The notes under the pieces were generated by a model. It was not told the DNA's origin, searched no databases, and was given only the letters and a program-made list of their open reading frames with translations. DNA of 64,000 nt. Origin: CAYOHG01 sp964465125. GTDB lineage: Bacteria; Planctomycetota; Phycisphaerae; UBA1845; Fen-1342. Each line of letters begins with the position of its first letter. Positions within the stretch are counted from its first letter, which is position 1. The stretch covers positions 1 to 64,000 of the forward strand of contig CAYXIO010000016.1 in NCBI GenBank assembly GCA_964465125.1. The letters are read 5' to 3'. Position numbers and translations under genes: made by a program. Below, in pieces: positions 1 to 10,894 of this stretch.

Positions 1-3000
1 CAGATCATACTCCAGGTCGGTCACGAACCAGTCCGCCGGGTCGGGCAGGCCCTGCTCGCCGCCCGGGTAGTTCTTCACGATCCGCTTCACATGCCCGCCG
101 GCGTTGTAAGCATACCACACGGTCTCCAGGTTGACCGCGCCCCCGCCGCGCGTGGCCCCGCCCTCGCGGTCGGGGTTCGGACTGCCGCCGTGGGCCCCGC
201 CCTCGCGGTCGGGGCTCGGACTGCCGCGCCAGGTCTCGCGCCACATCAGCCGGTTGTTGAAGCTGCCGTAGGTCGATTCCCAGTCCTGCTCGTGCACGTC
301 GTAGTGGTAGGTCGTCACGGTCGCGGGATTGGTCGTGTTATCGGACTGCGTGAGCCGGTTGCCGACCTGGTCGTAGGTGTAGCCGCGATCGTACCACACC
401 GGCGGATCGCCGCTCCCGCCCCAGGTGGTCCATTCGCGCAGCAGCCGCCCGCGGCGGTCGTACGAATAGTGCACCGTCCACGTCACCGCCCCGCCGGCCG
501 CCGTGCCGTCGGTGGTCTCGATCGAATCGACCAGCCCGTCCGGCGTCCAGTCGTAGTCCAGCGCCAGCAGCGTCGTGGAGCCGCTGTCGGTCGTGTGCGT
601 GATGGTGTCAATCCGCTGGGCGTCGTCGTAGACCCACGCCGTCCGCACGCCGTTGGCATAGTCGGCGTACTGCGGCAGGCCGGTGGGATAGAGCGTGTAG
701 GTGACCAGCAGAGCGGCGTCGACGGTGACGGTGGTCATCCGCCCGGCGTCGTCGTAGCCGTACTCGACCGTGCCGGAGTCGGCATCTTCCATGCTCGTGA
801 CGTTGCCGGTCTCATCGTGCTCGAACTGGAACGCGCGGGAGAATTCCGGGCCGACGGCGGGGCTGGGGAAGTCGGGGTACTCGTTGGGGTCCGGGCCGGT
901 GGGCACGGTCGCGGTCAGCTCGTAGCCTGTGAGCCGATACAGTTCATCAAAGTCGTAGGTGAAATCGCGGGTGGTGACGTCTTCGGCCAGGACGTCGCCG
1001 ACACCCGGGGTGTTGGGATCGGCTGCGGTGAGCGGTTCGAACCAGAGATGGGCGGTCTGCTGCGGAACGGACAGGGACGTGAGCATCTCCATGTCGTTGT
1101 AGCCCATGGAGATGCAGCTTTGGGCGACCGTCTCGCAGCGAGGCAGACGAAGGTACATGGCGGAGCCGGCCAGCGGGATAAAAGTGTCGGGAGGATCCGA
1201 TTGAGTCGGGCCAGTCGGCGGACCGTCGCTCGGCGTGCAGGTGCGTGATGTGGGTGGGTCTCCTCCACTGGACGAGCTGCCAGAATACCCCTCGCTGTAG
1301 TCTTGGCGCCCCTTGCCGTCGATTGTAAACCCCTCGTTGACCCGGTAGACGGTCCGGAATGTCGAAACCGGCCCCTCGGAACGCTCAAGGTCAGTTGAGC
1401 TGCCATGGAACTGCCATGTGAACGTGGTTTCGACGCCATTGTGGTCTGTGACGCCGGCAAGCTCGCCAAGAGCGAAGTCCGGGCTGGCGACGGTGTCGTC
1501 GTGGTTGTACGTCAGGGTCGTCATGGCGGCGAGATTGCCCTCGCCGTCGTTTGGCTCGACGATCGCGGTGACATGGGTGGGGTCGGCGATCCACTGCTGC
1601 TGGACGTCGTAGTAATCCTCGTAGAGCAGGCTGACCTGCTTGTCCGTGTCGACGTTGCCCGACGCGTCCGCCGGCGGGAGAATCGCCGTCAGGTTGTTGA
1701 GCGAATCGTACGTCGCCTGCCACTTGTGATTCAGCGGGTCCTTGAGCGTAAGCAGCGTGCCGGCCGCTCCATAGGTGGCGTTCCACGACTTCCCGAGCGC
1801 GTTGGTGACGGTCTTGATGCTGCGGCTGCTGTTGTAGGCGAGCTGGACCGCGTCCGCCTCCGGATTGATGACCTTCCTGAGCAGCGGCGTGGGCGAGTAT
1901 TCGTACTTCCAGACCTTTCCGCGACGGTCCGTATACCAGGTCTGATTCGGGTGGGTGGAGTTCGGGTATTCGAAGGTCTGGGTGTACTGCACCGAGCCCT
2001 GTCCGGAAAGGGCGGGATCGGTTACGGAAATCAGGCGGCCGTCGTTGTTGTACTCGAACTCGGTCGTGTGGCCGGCCCAGTCGGTCAGCGACGTGATTCG
2101 GCCGTCAGAGTCGTACCCGAACTGCATGGTCAAGCTGTCAGGCCGCAGAACGCGGTCGAGGCGATCCTCTGAGAATGACGTTGTATCGAAGAATAGCGTG
2201 TATGTAGCCGTCGGCGTTGTGACGTCGAGTTTGTCCAGCGGTTCGCAACCGTCCTGGTGATACTTGTAGTAGAACCCCAACACCGCCACTGGATCGCCAT
2301 TGACGGCATTTCGCGAAGCCCAGACGCTGCAGATGGCGTCGTCAGGAGGGGGCGTGCAGACGCACGGGTCGAGATTGAACTGCGCAGACATCGTGTCCGC
2401 GTACAGGTTCACAAAGCCGAGAAGCGGGGCCAGTCCGGACGACTGCGAGTTGGGCGGCCCGTCGATGAGCAGGCGCCCGTCGCCGTCAAACGTCCGGAAC
2501 CACTGATTGGGCCGCGTCAAAGTCCACTGATCGGAGCCGGAATCGTACGTGAGGCCGTCAAAGACGCCCGTCTGAGGCGTGTACGTTCCGCCCGAGTACG
2601 TGAACTTGTCAATGGTGCCATCGTCTTCCAGGACAAGCACATACGAGCCGAAGTCCTTCAACGTTCCGCCGTGGCTGATGGTCCAGCCCGGCCCCATTTC
2701 AAAGCCGATGGTGTCAGTTTGGTCCACGTCGGCGTCGGTGCCGCCGGAATTGTGCGCGAGCGCAAAGATCAGGTTTCCGGCGGGCTCCGGCGACGACTGG
2801 ATCGGAATGTACGTTAACAGGTTGCCGTGCAAGGTGTTGACGATGCAGTAGGGCGATACCCGGACTCCGCCTTCCCAGCGGCGAGGAAATCCCGGTTGCG
2901 AATCCCCCGGGTTGTTGATTGCGGGCGGAAGCTGCGCGCAGGCAAGCGCGCCACAGGCCAGAGCGAGACTAACAGCACCACGCTTGGTTGTCGCGTACAT
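1..3000 (-). CDS. RHS/YD-repeat secreted protein (partial, C-terminus beyond left edge)
   Basis: The frame starting with ATG at 3000 stays open for 1000 codons to base 1. It begins MYATTKRGAVSLALACGALA, a secretory signal, followed by a beta-rich N-terminal region and then many YD-type repeats, for example FGYDSDGRITSLTDWAGHTT, EYNNDGRLISVTD, YGYDDAGRMTTVTVD, YSYDRRGRLLREW and YTYDQVGNRLTQSD. This is the wall- or polymorphic-toxin-associated RHS family, whose repeats form a hollow beta-cocoon around a variable C-terminal domain. The RHS core-end motif and any toxin tip lie outside the window, so toxin or adhesin function cannot be judged. Residues encoded at about 154-227 contain a 13-residue tandem repeat (GSPSPDREGGA/GSPNPDREGGA). 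A good promoter lies just upstream. Confidence 0.9.
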   Translation of the reverse strand, partial: MYATTKRGAVSLALACGALACAQLPPAINNPGDSQPGFPRRWEGGVRVSPYCIVNTLHGNLLTYIPIQSSPEPAGNLIFALAHNSGGTDADVDQTDTIGFEMGPGWTISHGGTLKDFGSYVLVLEDDGTIDKFTYSGGTYTPQTGVFDGLTYDSGSDQWTLTRPNQWFRTFDGDGRLLIDGPPNSQSSGLAPLLGFVNLYADTMSAQFNLDPCVCTPPPDDAICSVWASRNAVNGDPVAVLGFYYKYHQDGCEPLDKLDVTTPTATYTLFFDTTSFSEDRLDRVLRPDSLTMQFGYDSDGRITSLTDWAGHTTEFEYNNDGRLISVTDPALSGQGSVQYTQTFEYPNSTHPNQTWYTDRRGKVWKYEYSPTPLLRKVINPEADAVQLAYNSSRSIKTVTNALGKSWNATYGAAGTLLTLKDPLNHKWQATYDSLNNLTAILPPADASGNVDTDKQVSLLYEDYYDVQQQWIADPTHVTAIVEPNDGEGNLAAMTTLTYNHDDTVASPDFALGELAGVTDHNGVETTFTWQFHGSSTDLERSEGPVSTFRTVYRVNEGFTIDGKGRQDYSEGYSGSSSSGGDPPTSRTCTPSDGPPTGPTQSDPPDTFIPLAGSAMYLRLPRCETVAQSCISMGYNDMEMLTSLSVPQQTAHLWFEPLTAADPNTPGVGDVLAEDVTTRDFTYDFDELYRLTGYELTATVPTGPDPNEYPDFPSPAVGPEFSRAFQFEHDETGNVTSMEDADSGTVEYGYDDAGRMTTVTVDAALLVTYTLYPTGLPQYADYANGVRTAWVYDDAQRIDTITHTTDSGSTTLLALDYDWTPDGLVDSIETTDGTAAGGAVTWTVHYSYDRRGRLLREWTTWGGSGDPPVWYDRGYTYDQVGNRLTQSDNTTNPATVTTYHYDVHEQDWESTYGSFNNRLMWRETWRGSPSPDREGGAHGGSPNPDREGGATRGGGAVNLETVWYAYNAGGHVKRIVKNYPGGEQGLPDPADWFVTDLEYDL

Positions 3001-3054
3001 GGCATGACTCCCAATCGTTCCGGAGCCGATTCAAGCGCCGACGCACTTGTCGGA

Positions 3055-3083
3055 AGTATTCCTCAGGGAAAATCGAAAGTCAA
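3055..3083 (-). promoter_or_regulatory. Promoter of the RHS gene
   Basis: On the minus strand TTGACT (3083-3078) is followed after exactly 17 nt by AATACT (3060-3055). This is a close match to a housekeeping sigma promoter. Transcription would begin near 3048, giving a leader of about 48 nt before the RHS ATG at 3000. Confidence 0.6.
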
Positions 3084-3214
3084 ACTCAATGGCGGTTGGC
3101 ATCCATCGGCGCTTGTAGGTATCTATTTCGACGCGGGTGCCCTGGAGCCATCGCCGCGCGGGGGATACCAGAGCGAGCGGGCCTGCGAGCCGGGAGTATT
3201 GGTGAGCCGCGCGG

Positions 3215-4126
3215 CTACTGCCGCAACTCCAGCCGCCAAGTAGTCTGCTCGATCTCAGGCTTGGAGATTTCGACGCCCAGGGCCGACGAAGCGTGCTGGA
3301 GCACGTCAGCGACCATTGCGTCGGTCACAGGCGTGTTCAGGTCGAGATAGGCTCCGGCATTGTCGCGCCACGAGACCTTCAGGTCGAGCGGCTCCGCCTC
3401 AAGAGAAACCGGCCGGCGGATCGCCCGGCTCAACGCCGGGCCGAAGTGCCGCAGCGCCCGCGTGGTCGTGTGCATGGGGGGGTTGCCCGGGTACGGCGGC
3501 AGCAGGTCGATGGGCTCGGAGGGCGCGTGCGCCCGGCCGCGCACATACACCGCGCGGACTTTCCGCTGCTCGGGCACGGCGCGAAATTCGGGGTATCCCG
3601 CGGCCTGCACGATCGGCACGAGCGCAGCCATCACCGCGGCCGGCTCGGCATCCGCGCGGAGCACCCAATCGCCGGGCAGCGCGATGTTGCGGGCGACGTC
3701 CAGGCCGTCGAGGCGATCCAGGGGGAATTCCAGCGAGCCGCGCAGAACATGAAGAAGCTGACGCGGCAGAGGGTCGACGCTGATGGTCTTGGAGCCGAAA
3801 TGCGCCTTGCCATCCCAAATGACGGTCAGGGAGATGAGGTCCGCCTCAGGGGGTTTGAGTCCGAGTGCTCGGTGCAATTCCCGCCGCGCCTGTGCGTCCG
3901 GCGTCGGAATGTGGCGAACGACTTCGCCCTCATCGAGCGAATAAATCGAGCGCCCTTCGGCACGAGCGGACGTCGAAATAGCTGCGGCGGCCTGGATCGC
4001 CGGGTACTCGCGATGCGACGCGGAGGGGATTCCCGGACCGGGGCTCGGCGTGCCGGTCGCGCGCCACAGAAAGAGGGCCAGCGCGAGGACACCTACAACG
4101 AGTAACCAAGCGTGGCGTTGCCTCAT
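3215..4126 (-). CDS. Membrane-anchored hypothetical protein
   Basis: A 303-residue protein starting at ATG 4126, preceded by an AGGTTGG-type ribosome site. The N-terminus MRQRHAWLLVVGVLALALFL is a single membrane anchor or uncleaved signal followed by a Pro/Ser-rich linker, so the rest is predicted to be periplasmic. The body contains the stretches DLISLTVIWDGKAHFGSK and LDLKVSWRDNAGAYLDL, then DVLQHASSALGVEI, which recall small secretin/TonB-type (STN-like) modules, but I do not recognise the family. It lies 215 bp upstream of the RHS start on the same strand. An upstream in-frame start at 4234 is possible but would put about 36 residues before the hydrophobic segment. Confidence 0.7.
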   Translation of the reverse strand: MRQRHAWLLVVGVLALALFLWRATGTPSPGPGIPSASHREYPAIQAAAAISTSARAEGRSIYSLDEGEVVRHIPTPDAQARRELHRALGLKPPEADLISLTVIWDGKAHFGSKTISVDPLPRQLLHVLRGSLEFPLDRLDGLDVARNIALPGDWVLRADAEPAAVMAALVPIVQAAGYPEFRAVPEQRKVRAVYVRGRAHAPSEPIDLLPPYPGNPPMHTTTRALRHFGPALSRAIRRPVSLEAEPLDLKVSWRDNAGAYLDLNTPVTDAMVADVLQHASSALGVEISKPEIEQTTWRLELRQ

Positions 4127-4161
4127 CAGCCAACCAACCTCTCTAAACCGATGGTGACGGA

Positions 4162-4398
4162 TCACGCCCGCCGCCGGAACACCTGTGTAACAAGGACCAG
4201 TACGGCCAGTAGCACCCCACCTCCCACAAGCCACGGCCAGAGCGGCACATCGACGACCGCGCGCTCTTGGAGATTTCGGGGACTATTCTCGGTCTTCCCC
4301 TCACCGCGGTCCAGGGACGGCAAGAGTTGCTTCGCTTCTGGGGTGGACGATTCGGGCGCTGCGCGCTTGAGGTCGGGCGTGCGCGAAGGTCGCGACAC
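4162..4398 (-). CDS. Membrane-anchor segment, in frame behind an amber stop
   Basis: The frame 4560-4162 is in phase with the upstream gene, which stops at TAG 4563-4561, and it continues without another stop for 132 codons. It encodes a Pro/Ser/Ala-rich linker, a short acidic/hydrophobic element (FGSIDELLAFARKARAEG) and then a C-terminal transmembrane helix (VPLWPWLVGGGVLLAVLVLV) ending FRRRA, a typical C-terminal anchor. The only conventional internal start is GTG 4398, and it has no visible ribosome site. The segment therefore looks like the C-terminal anchor of the 4561-5508 protein, separated by one stop codon. It could be a fresh nonsense mutation, a readthrough product, a base-call error or a poorly initiated small gene. 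Confidence 0.5.
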   Translation of the reverse strand: MSRPSRTPDLKRAAPESSTPEAKQLLPSLDRGEGKTENSPRNLQERAVVDVPLWPWLVGGGVLLAVLVLVTQVFRRRA

Positions 4399-4560
4399 GT
4401 CGCGGCTGGTGGGTTGGGATGCCGGGCGCGAGGCCAGCCCACCGCCGCGCCCTTCCGCCCGCGCCTTCCGCGCAAACGCCAGGAGCTCGTCGATGCTGCC
4501 AAATACCGGTACGGGCTCTGAGTGCTCCCCGGCTGGGGTGGGTTCAAACCGGCCGGCCGG

Positions 4561-5508
4561 CTAGGCGGAGACCCACTGATCACCCTGGCGCTCGTAGATG
4601 ACTTCCCCAATGCCGCCGTCTTCGGAGACTCGATAGGTCAGGCCGCTGATCTGATCGGACACAATGGTCCCCGGCGGGAAATCGGGGTGAAAATCCTCGT
4701 CGGTGACCGGCGGGTCCAGCTCAACGGACTTGGCGTCAACGACCGTGCGGCTGCGTAGCGTCTCGTTGCCCGCTTTGAATTCCAGGTGCCAACTTGTGGG
4801 TATCCACACCTGCTCGCGCTCGAGAAGTTCGACGGAGTCGACCTCCAGGATGGTCGACCCGATGCCTTCGCGGTCGTAACCGACGCGTTTCATGGGCAAC
4901 AGGTCGCGCTCCACGTCGAGCCAGACCGTGGCGTAGCGCACCCCGTCGGCGCTCGCGTCGACTACATGACAAAGCCGGCCGCCGACGGTTTCGAGCTCAG
5001 GTCGCACGGCCCCGCGCGCCAGCAGGCTCTCGAGGCTGCCGTCGTCGATCCCGTGGCCTTCGGGCTGGGGCGGCGCGGGCAGCAGCACGCCCCAGATGCC
5101 GGATTCCACGGTGCCGTCGGTGTTCGTGCCTTCCTGAACGACTCCGGGCATGTGCTCGGGCACGAAGACCTGCTCCACTTCGCCATCAAAGGAGTGCGTC
5201 GACTGGAACTCGCCGTCCCCGTCTCCAGCGCCCTCGATTCTGGCCTGACGATCAATGGAGAAGCGTCCGGTGACCGCGTCAACCAGCACCGTGCGGAAAA
5301 TGTGTATCAAGCTCCCCCCGCGCCGCGAGGCCGGGGGATCCTGGTAGCAGTCGAGCGAGAGCTTCAGAGCGCCCACCCGCGAAGATCGGCCTGCGGCCAG
5401 CGCGCGCAGCTCCTCGATCGACGACACCTGGCTGCCCAGCGACTGTGCGCTTGCGGTGAGAACGACCAGGGTGATGCATGTGCAAGCGAACAGCAGGACG
5501 CGTCTCAT
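4561..5508 (-). CDS. Secreted LolA/outer-membrane-sorting-like hypothetical protein
   Basis: A 315-residue protein starting at ATG 5508, which overlaps the upstream stop as ATGA (5508-5505), so translation is probably coupled. The N-terminus MRRVLLFACTCITLVVLTASAQ is a signal peptide. The mature part (SSIEELRALAAGRSSRVGALKLSLDCYQDPP..., FSIDRQARIEG..., RYATVWLDVERDLLPMKRVGYDREG...) has the alternating pattern of the half-barrel found in LolA/LppX-like and DUF-type planctomycete proteins, but the family match is only suggestive. It ends at TAG 4563-4561, directly before an in-frame segment encoding a C-terminal membrane anchor (see 4162-4398). Confidence 0.7.
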   Translation of the reverse strand: MRRVLLFACTCITLVVLTASAQSLGSQVSSIEELRALAAGRSSRVGALKLSLDCYQDPPASRRGGSLIHIFRTVLVDAVTGRFSIDRQARIEGAGDGDGEFQSTHSFDGEVEQVFVPEHMPGVVQEGTNTDGTVESGIWGVLLPAPPQPEGHGIDDGSLESLLARGAVRPELETVGGRLCHVVDASADGVRYATVWLDVERDLLPMKRVGYDREGIGSTILEVDSVELLEREQVWIPTSWHLEFKAGNETLRSRTVVDAKSVELDPPVTDEDFHPDFPPGTIVSDQISGLTYRVSEDGGIGEVIYERQGDQWVSA

Positions 5509-5924
5509 TCCGGCGGCCCCGACGGACAAACCGCGTTCAGATTGCAACTAGTAGGAATCGAGCTCGGACATGGCGCTGACCAGCCGCCCCAGAAATTGCA
5601 GACGCACACCATGTTGCACGGCGTGACTGTCTCAGTTGCGAACGAGCTGCACGGCGTATGAACGAGTCCACAGTACTCGTATCCATCCTCCTCTACGACG
5701 ACGCACATGACTGTACTCAAGTTCGAATTCGTGGGGCAGCCGCTGGAACAACTGCTGCAGAAGGGCGTTGCCGTCCAGCAGTTCCAGCCAGAGAAGCCCG
5801 TACACGTCCCCGGCGATCCGGCCGCACAATCATAACAATCCTCGGCACCGGCCGACATCACGCCCAGCGCCACTGCGAAGACAACTACGGCGAACGCCCG
5901 TCCTACGCACCGAATCTCCGACAT
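5505..5924 (-). CDS. Small cysteine-rich secreted protein
   Basis: A 139-residue protein with a signal peptide (FAVVVFAVALGVMSAGAE) cut near residue 27. The mature part is only about 112 residues long and carries 16 cysteines, including CYDC, CSSCSSGC and CNMVCVC clusters. An even, high count of this kind indicates a compact disulfide-bonded extracytoplasmic protein. It has no recognisable family. It is the first gene of a two-gene unit with 4561-5508 (stop/start overlap ATGA). The 135-bp upstream region shared with the divergent glycosylase gene contains a tandem 14-bp repeat. Confidence 0.75.
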   Translation of the reverse strand: MSEIRCVGRAFAVVVFAVALGVMSAGAEDCYDCAAGSPGTCTGFSGWNCWTATPFCSSCSSGCPTNSNLSTVMCVVVEEDGYEYCGLVHTPCSSFATETVTPCNMVCVCNFWGGWSAPCPSSIPTSCNLNAVCPSGPPE

Positions 5925-5944
5925 TGCGATTCCTCCATCTGGCG

Positions 5945-5992
5945 CGATCGGTGTGGGGCGATCGGTGTGGGGCGATCGGTGTGGGGCGATCG
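5945..5992. repeat. Tandem 14-bp repeats between divergent genes
   Basis: The unit CGATCGGTGTGGGG is repeated three times exactly (5945-5958, 5959-5972, 5973-5986) and followed by a fourth partial copy, CGATCG. The array sits 20 bp from the start of the cysteine-rich protein gene and about 70 bp from the start of the glycosylase gene. It may be a variable-number repeat or a set of protein-binding sites. No function can be assigned. Confidence 0.85.
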
Positions 5993-6059
5993 CCTACTCT
6001 GTGTACCTTAACCACGCTGGCGTCACCTGTCAACGTGATTTTCAGCTAATCTGCCGGTC

Positions 6060-6893
6060 ATGAAGCCCACGAACAAACACGGAGCGGGCGCAACCGCTCT
6101 CCCGCGAGATTCTGCTGGGGCTGTCGTGCGCGCGCGACCATGGGACAACAACCGGCGCGGTGTGCCGGCTACGCTGTGCGCTGACCTCTTCGCTCTGTCC
6201 GACCATCTCTGCGCCCGGCTGCGCCGTCTGCGCTTCGACCCGCCTGTCGCACACGTCTACAACCCACTCGAACACGCCCGCGCGATGCATGACGCGTACG
6301 TACGTCGCTATGCACGCATCGGCGTGCCCGTCCTGCTGCTGGGCATGAACCCCGGACCGTGGGGAATGGTGCAGACCGGCATTCCGTTCGGTGAAGTCGC
6401 CGCGGTGCGCGATTGGCTGGGGCTCGACCAGCCGATCGCGGCGCCGCCGAACGCACACCCCAAGCGCCCGGTATTGGGGTTACAATGCCAGCGCCGCGAG
6501 GTCAGCGGGCGGCGCTTGTGGGGATGGGCGCAATCCACCTTTGGGACCCCCAAAGAGTTTTTTCGCCGGTTCTTTGTCGCCAATTACTGCCCGCTGGCGT
6601 TCCTCGAAGTCGGCGGGCGCAACCTGACGCCCGATCGGCTGCGCGGCGACACGCGCGACAAGCTGTTCGCCGCCTGCGACGAAGCGCTGCGCGGACTCGT
6701 GGCCGCTCTGCGGCCGCGCTACGTCGTCGGCATCGGCGCGTTCGCGGCCCGGCGGGCGCGCGAGGCACTCGACGGCGACGTCACGATCGGCCAGGCCCTG
6801 CACCCCAGTCCGGCCAGCCCGGCCGCCAACCGCGGCTGGAAACGCGAATTCACCCGCCAGCTTGTGGCGTTGGGGATCGCGCTCGACACCTAG
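6060..6893 (+). CDS. SMUG1-type uracil-DNA glycosylase
   Basis: A 277-residue protein of the uracil-DNA glycosylase superfamily, SMUG1 branch, which removes uracil and hydroxymethyluracil from DNA in base-excision repair. Motif 1 is GMNPGPWGMVQTGIPF at residues 95-110 and motif 2 is HPSPASP at about 248-254, the His-containing minor-groove loop. Between them lie GLQCQRREVSGRRLWGWA and FFVANYCPLAFLE, both typical of SMUG1. The first 30 residues are basic and low in structure. It is followed 51 bp downstream by a half-length UvrA on the same strand, so two DNA-repair genes lie together. No clear ribosome site precedes the ATG. Confidence 0.9.
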   Translation: MKPTNKHGAGATALPRDSAGAVVRARPWDNNRRGVPATLCADLFALSDHLCARLRRLRFDPPVAHVYNPLEHARAMHDAYVRRYARIGVPVLLLGMNPGPWGMVQTGIPFGEVAAVRDWLGLDQPIAAPPNAHPKRPVLGLQCQRREVSGRRLWGWAQSTFGTPKEFFRRFFVANYCPLAFLEVGGRNLTPDRLRGDTRDKLFAACDEALRGLVAALRPRYVVGIGAFAARRAREALDGDVTIGQALHPSPASPAANRGWKREFTRQLVALGIALDT

Positions 6894-6944
6894 CCCGATC
6901 GCCAACCCCGGCCCGGGCCGCCGCCGCCGTGTACAATCACCCCC

Positions 6945-9014
<2,070 letters not shown>

Positions 9015-9158
9015 CGCGGCGCCCGGCGGACTCGCTTCGCGCGTAGCATCCCGCCGCCCGATTCGCCATAATGCCGGTTCGACCACTCGACCGGCGAGCG
9101 ACCCGGCCGCGCGGTGCGGCGACACGCCCGGCCCAGAGACCCGACGAGGCGATCCACG

Positions 9159-10880
9159 ATGAGCACGGCTTCGACGCCTGCAACGACCTGCGAGTTTCCG
9201 CGGCGCTTCATTCCCGCGGACGTCTGTTTCGATCAGTGGCCGTCCGCGGAGCGGTTCTACCAGGAATTGCTGAAGCGGCCGGTGGAATCGCCGGCGGACT
9301 TTGAGCGCTGGCTGCTGAACCTGAGCGAGACCGATGCGATCTTCGACGAGGAAGGCACCTCGCGCAACATCGACATGACCTGCCAGACCGACGACGCGCA
9401 GCGCGAGCGGCGCTTCCTCGACTTCGTCGAGAACGTGCAGCCGCACCGCGAGCCGGTGCATTTCGAGCTTCAGAAGAAGTTCGTCGAGCTGGCGAAGCGC
9501 TTTCCGCTGCCCGCGAAGCGCTACGAAGTGCTCGAGCGCAGCATGCGCAACGCGATCGAGCTGTTCCGCGAGGAGAACATCCCCATCCAGGTCGAGCTGG
9601 CCAAGCTCGCGCAGCAATACCAGAAGACCACCGGCGCGATGACGGTGACCTACCAGGGCCAGGAGCTGACGCTTCAGCAGGTGTCGCGGTTCGTCGAGGA
9701 GCCCGACCGCGCGGTCCGCGAGGAAACCTACCGGCTCGCCGCGGATCGTCACCTGCGCGACGCCGCCGCGCTGGACCAGATTTACGAGCAGATGGTGGCG
9801 CTGCGCGATCGCATGGCGCGCAACGCCGGCTTCAGCGACTTCCGCGCGTTCGCGTTCCGCGCCATGGAGCGCTTCGACTACACCCCGGAGCACTGCCTGG
9901 CTTTTCACGATGCGATCGAGAAAGTCTGCGTGCCGGCCAATCGCCGGCTCGCCGACGCGCGCCGCCGCAAGCTCGGCCTCGACACGCTCAAGCCGTGGGA
10001 TTTCTCGGTCGATCCCGACGGGCGCGCCCCGCTGCGGCCGTTTGAGGACGTCGAGCGCCTCGGAGAGGGCTCCAGCCGCATCTTCCACAAGGTGGATGGC
10101 GAGCTCGGCGAGGTTTTCGACCGCCTGCGGCGCGAGAAGCTGCTCGACCTCGGCAGCCGCAAGGGCAAGGCGCCCGGCGGCTACCAGGCGACGTACCAGG
10201 AACGCCGCCTGCCGTTCATCTTCATGAACGCGGTGGGCACGGAGATCGACGTTCGCACGCTGATTCACGAGGGCGGGCACGCGTTTCATACGTTCGCCGC
10301 CCGCCACGAACCGCTGCTGCCCTACCGCCAGGCGCCGATCGAGTTCTGCGAGGTCGCCTCGATGGGCATGGAGATGCTGGCCCTGCCGCACCTCGAGGAG
10401 TTCTACGGGCGCGAGACCGGCCGCGCCCGGCGCAGCTTCCTCGAGCGGATCGTGCAGTTCTTCCCGTACATGGCCCGCGTCGACGCCCAGCAGCACTGGG
10501 TCTACACGCACGTGAACAGCGGCATCGAGGCGCGGCACGACCACTGGCAGCACCTCACCAGGCGCTTCGCGCCCGAGATCGACTACCGCCGGCTGGAGCC
10601 CTACGACCGCTACTCGTGGCACCGCAAGCTGCACTTCTTCGAGGTGCCCTTCTACTACGTGGAGTACGGCATCGCGCAGCTCGGGGCGCTTCAGGTCTGG
10701 CTCCGCGCGCGGAAGGACTACCGCGAAGCGGTGGCGTTCTATCGCAACGGGCTGGCGCTAGGCGGCTCGCGCCCGCTGCCGGAGCTGTTCGAAGCGGCGG
10801 GCTGCAAGTTCGACTTCTCCGAAGGGACCGTCCGGCCGCTGATCGAGGCGGTGATGGAGGAGATCGAGCGGCTGGGGTAG
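9159..10880 (+). CDS. M3 family oligoendopeptidase (PepF-like)
   Basis: A 573-residue thimet/oligoendopeptidase-type zinc peptidase that cleaves short peptides, probably in the cytoplasm because no signal peptide is seen. The zinc site is HEGGH at 370-374 followed by E398 in EFCEVASMGMEM. The start ATG 9159 has GAGG 10 bp upstream and removes an improbable Arg-rich extension. The N-terminal helical domain and the substrate-binding C-terminal helices (YRRLEPYDRYSWHRKLHFFEVPFYYVEYGIAQLGAL) match the family. The gene is convergent with the lipoprotein gene ending at 10895. Confidence 0.92.
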   Translation: MSTASTPATTCEFPRRFIPADVCFDQWPSAERFYQELLKRPVESPADFERWLLNLSETDAIFDEEGTSRNIDMTCQTDDAQRERRFLDFVENVQPHREPVHFELQKKFVELAKRFPLPAKRYEVLERSMRNAIELFREENIPIQVELAKLAQQYQKTTGAMTVTYQGQELTLQQVSRFVEEPDRAVREETYRLAADRHLRDAAALDQIYEQMVALRDRMARNAGFSDFRAFAFRAMERFDYTPEHCLAFHDAIEKVCVPANRRLADARRRKLGLDTLKPWDFSVDPDGRAPLRPFEDVERLGEGSSRIFHKVDGELGEVFDRLRREKLLDLGSRKGKAPGGYQATYQERRLPFIFMNAVGTEIDVRTLIHEGGHAFHTFAARHEPLLPYRQAPIEFCEVASMGMEMLALPHLEEFYGRETGRARRSFLERIVQFFPYMARVDAQQHWVYTHVNSGIEARHDHWQHLTRRFAPEIDYRRLEPYDRYSWHRKLHFFEVPFYYVEYGIAQLGALQVWLRARKDYREAVAFYRNGLALGGSRPLPELFEAAGCKFDFSEGTVRPLIEAVMEEIERLG

Positions 10881-10894
10881 CGTGCGGCGCTGCG

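Noticed and set aside
154..227. Possible CRISPR array or minisatellite
   Set aside because: Only two units with a 4-bp spacer, in frame inside a coding region; no cas genes in the window.
91..1248. Plus-strand open frame of 385 codons at the left edge
   Set aside because: The minus strand carries a continuous 1000-codon RHS frame with YD repeats and a good promoter; this is its complement.
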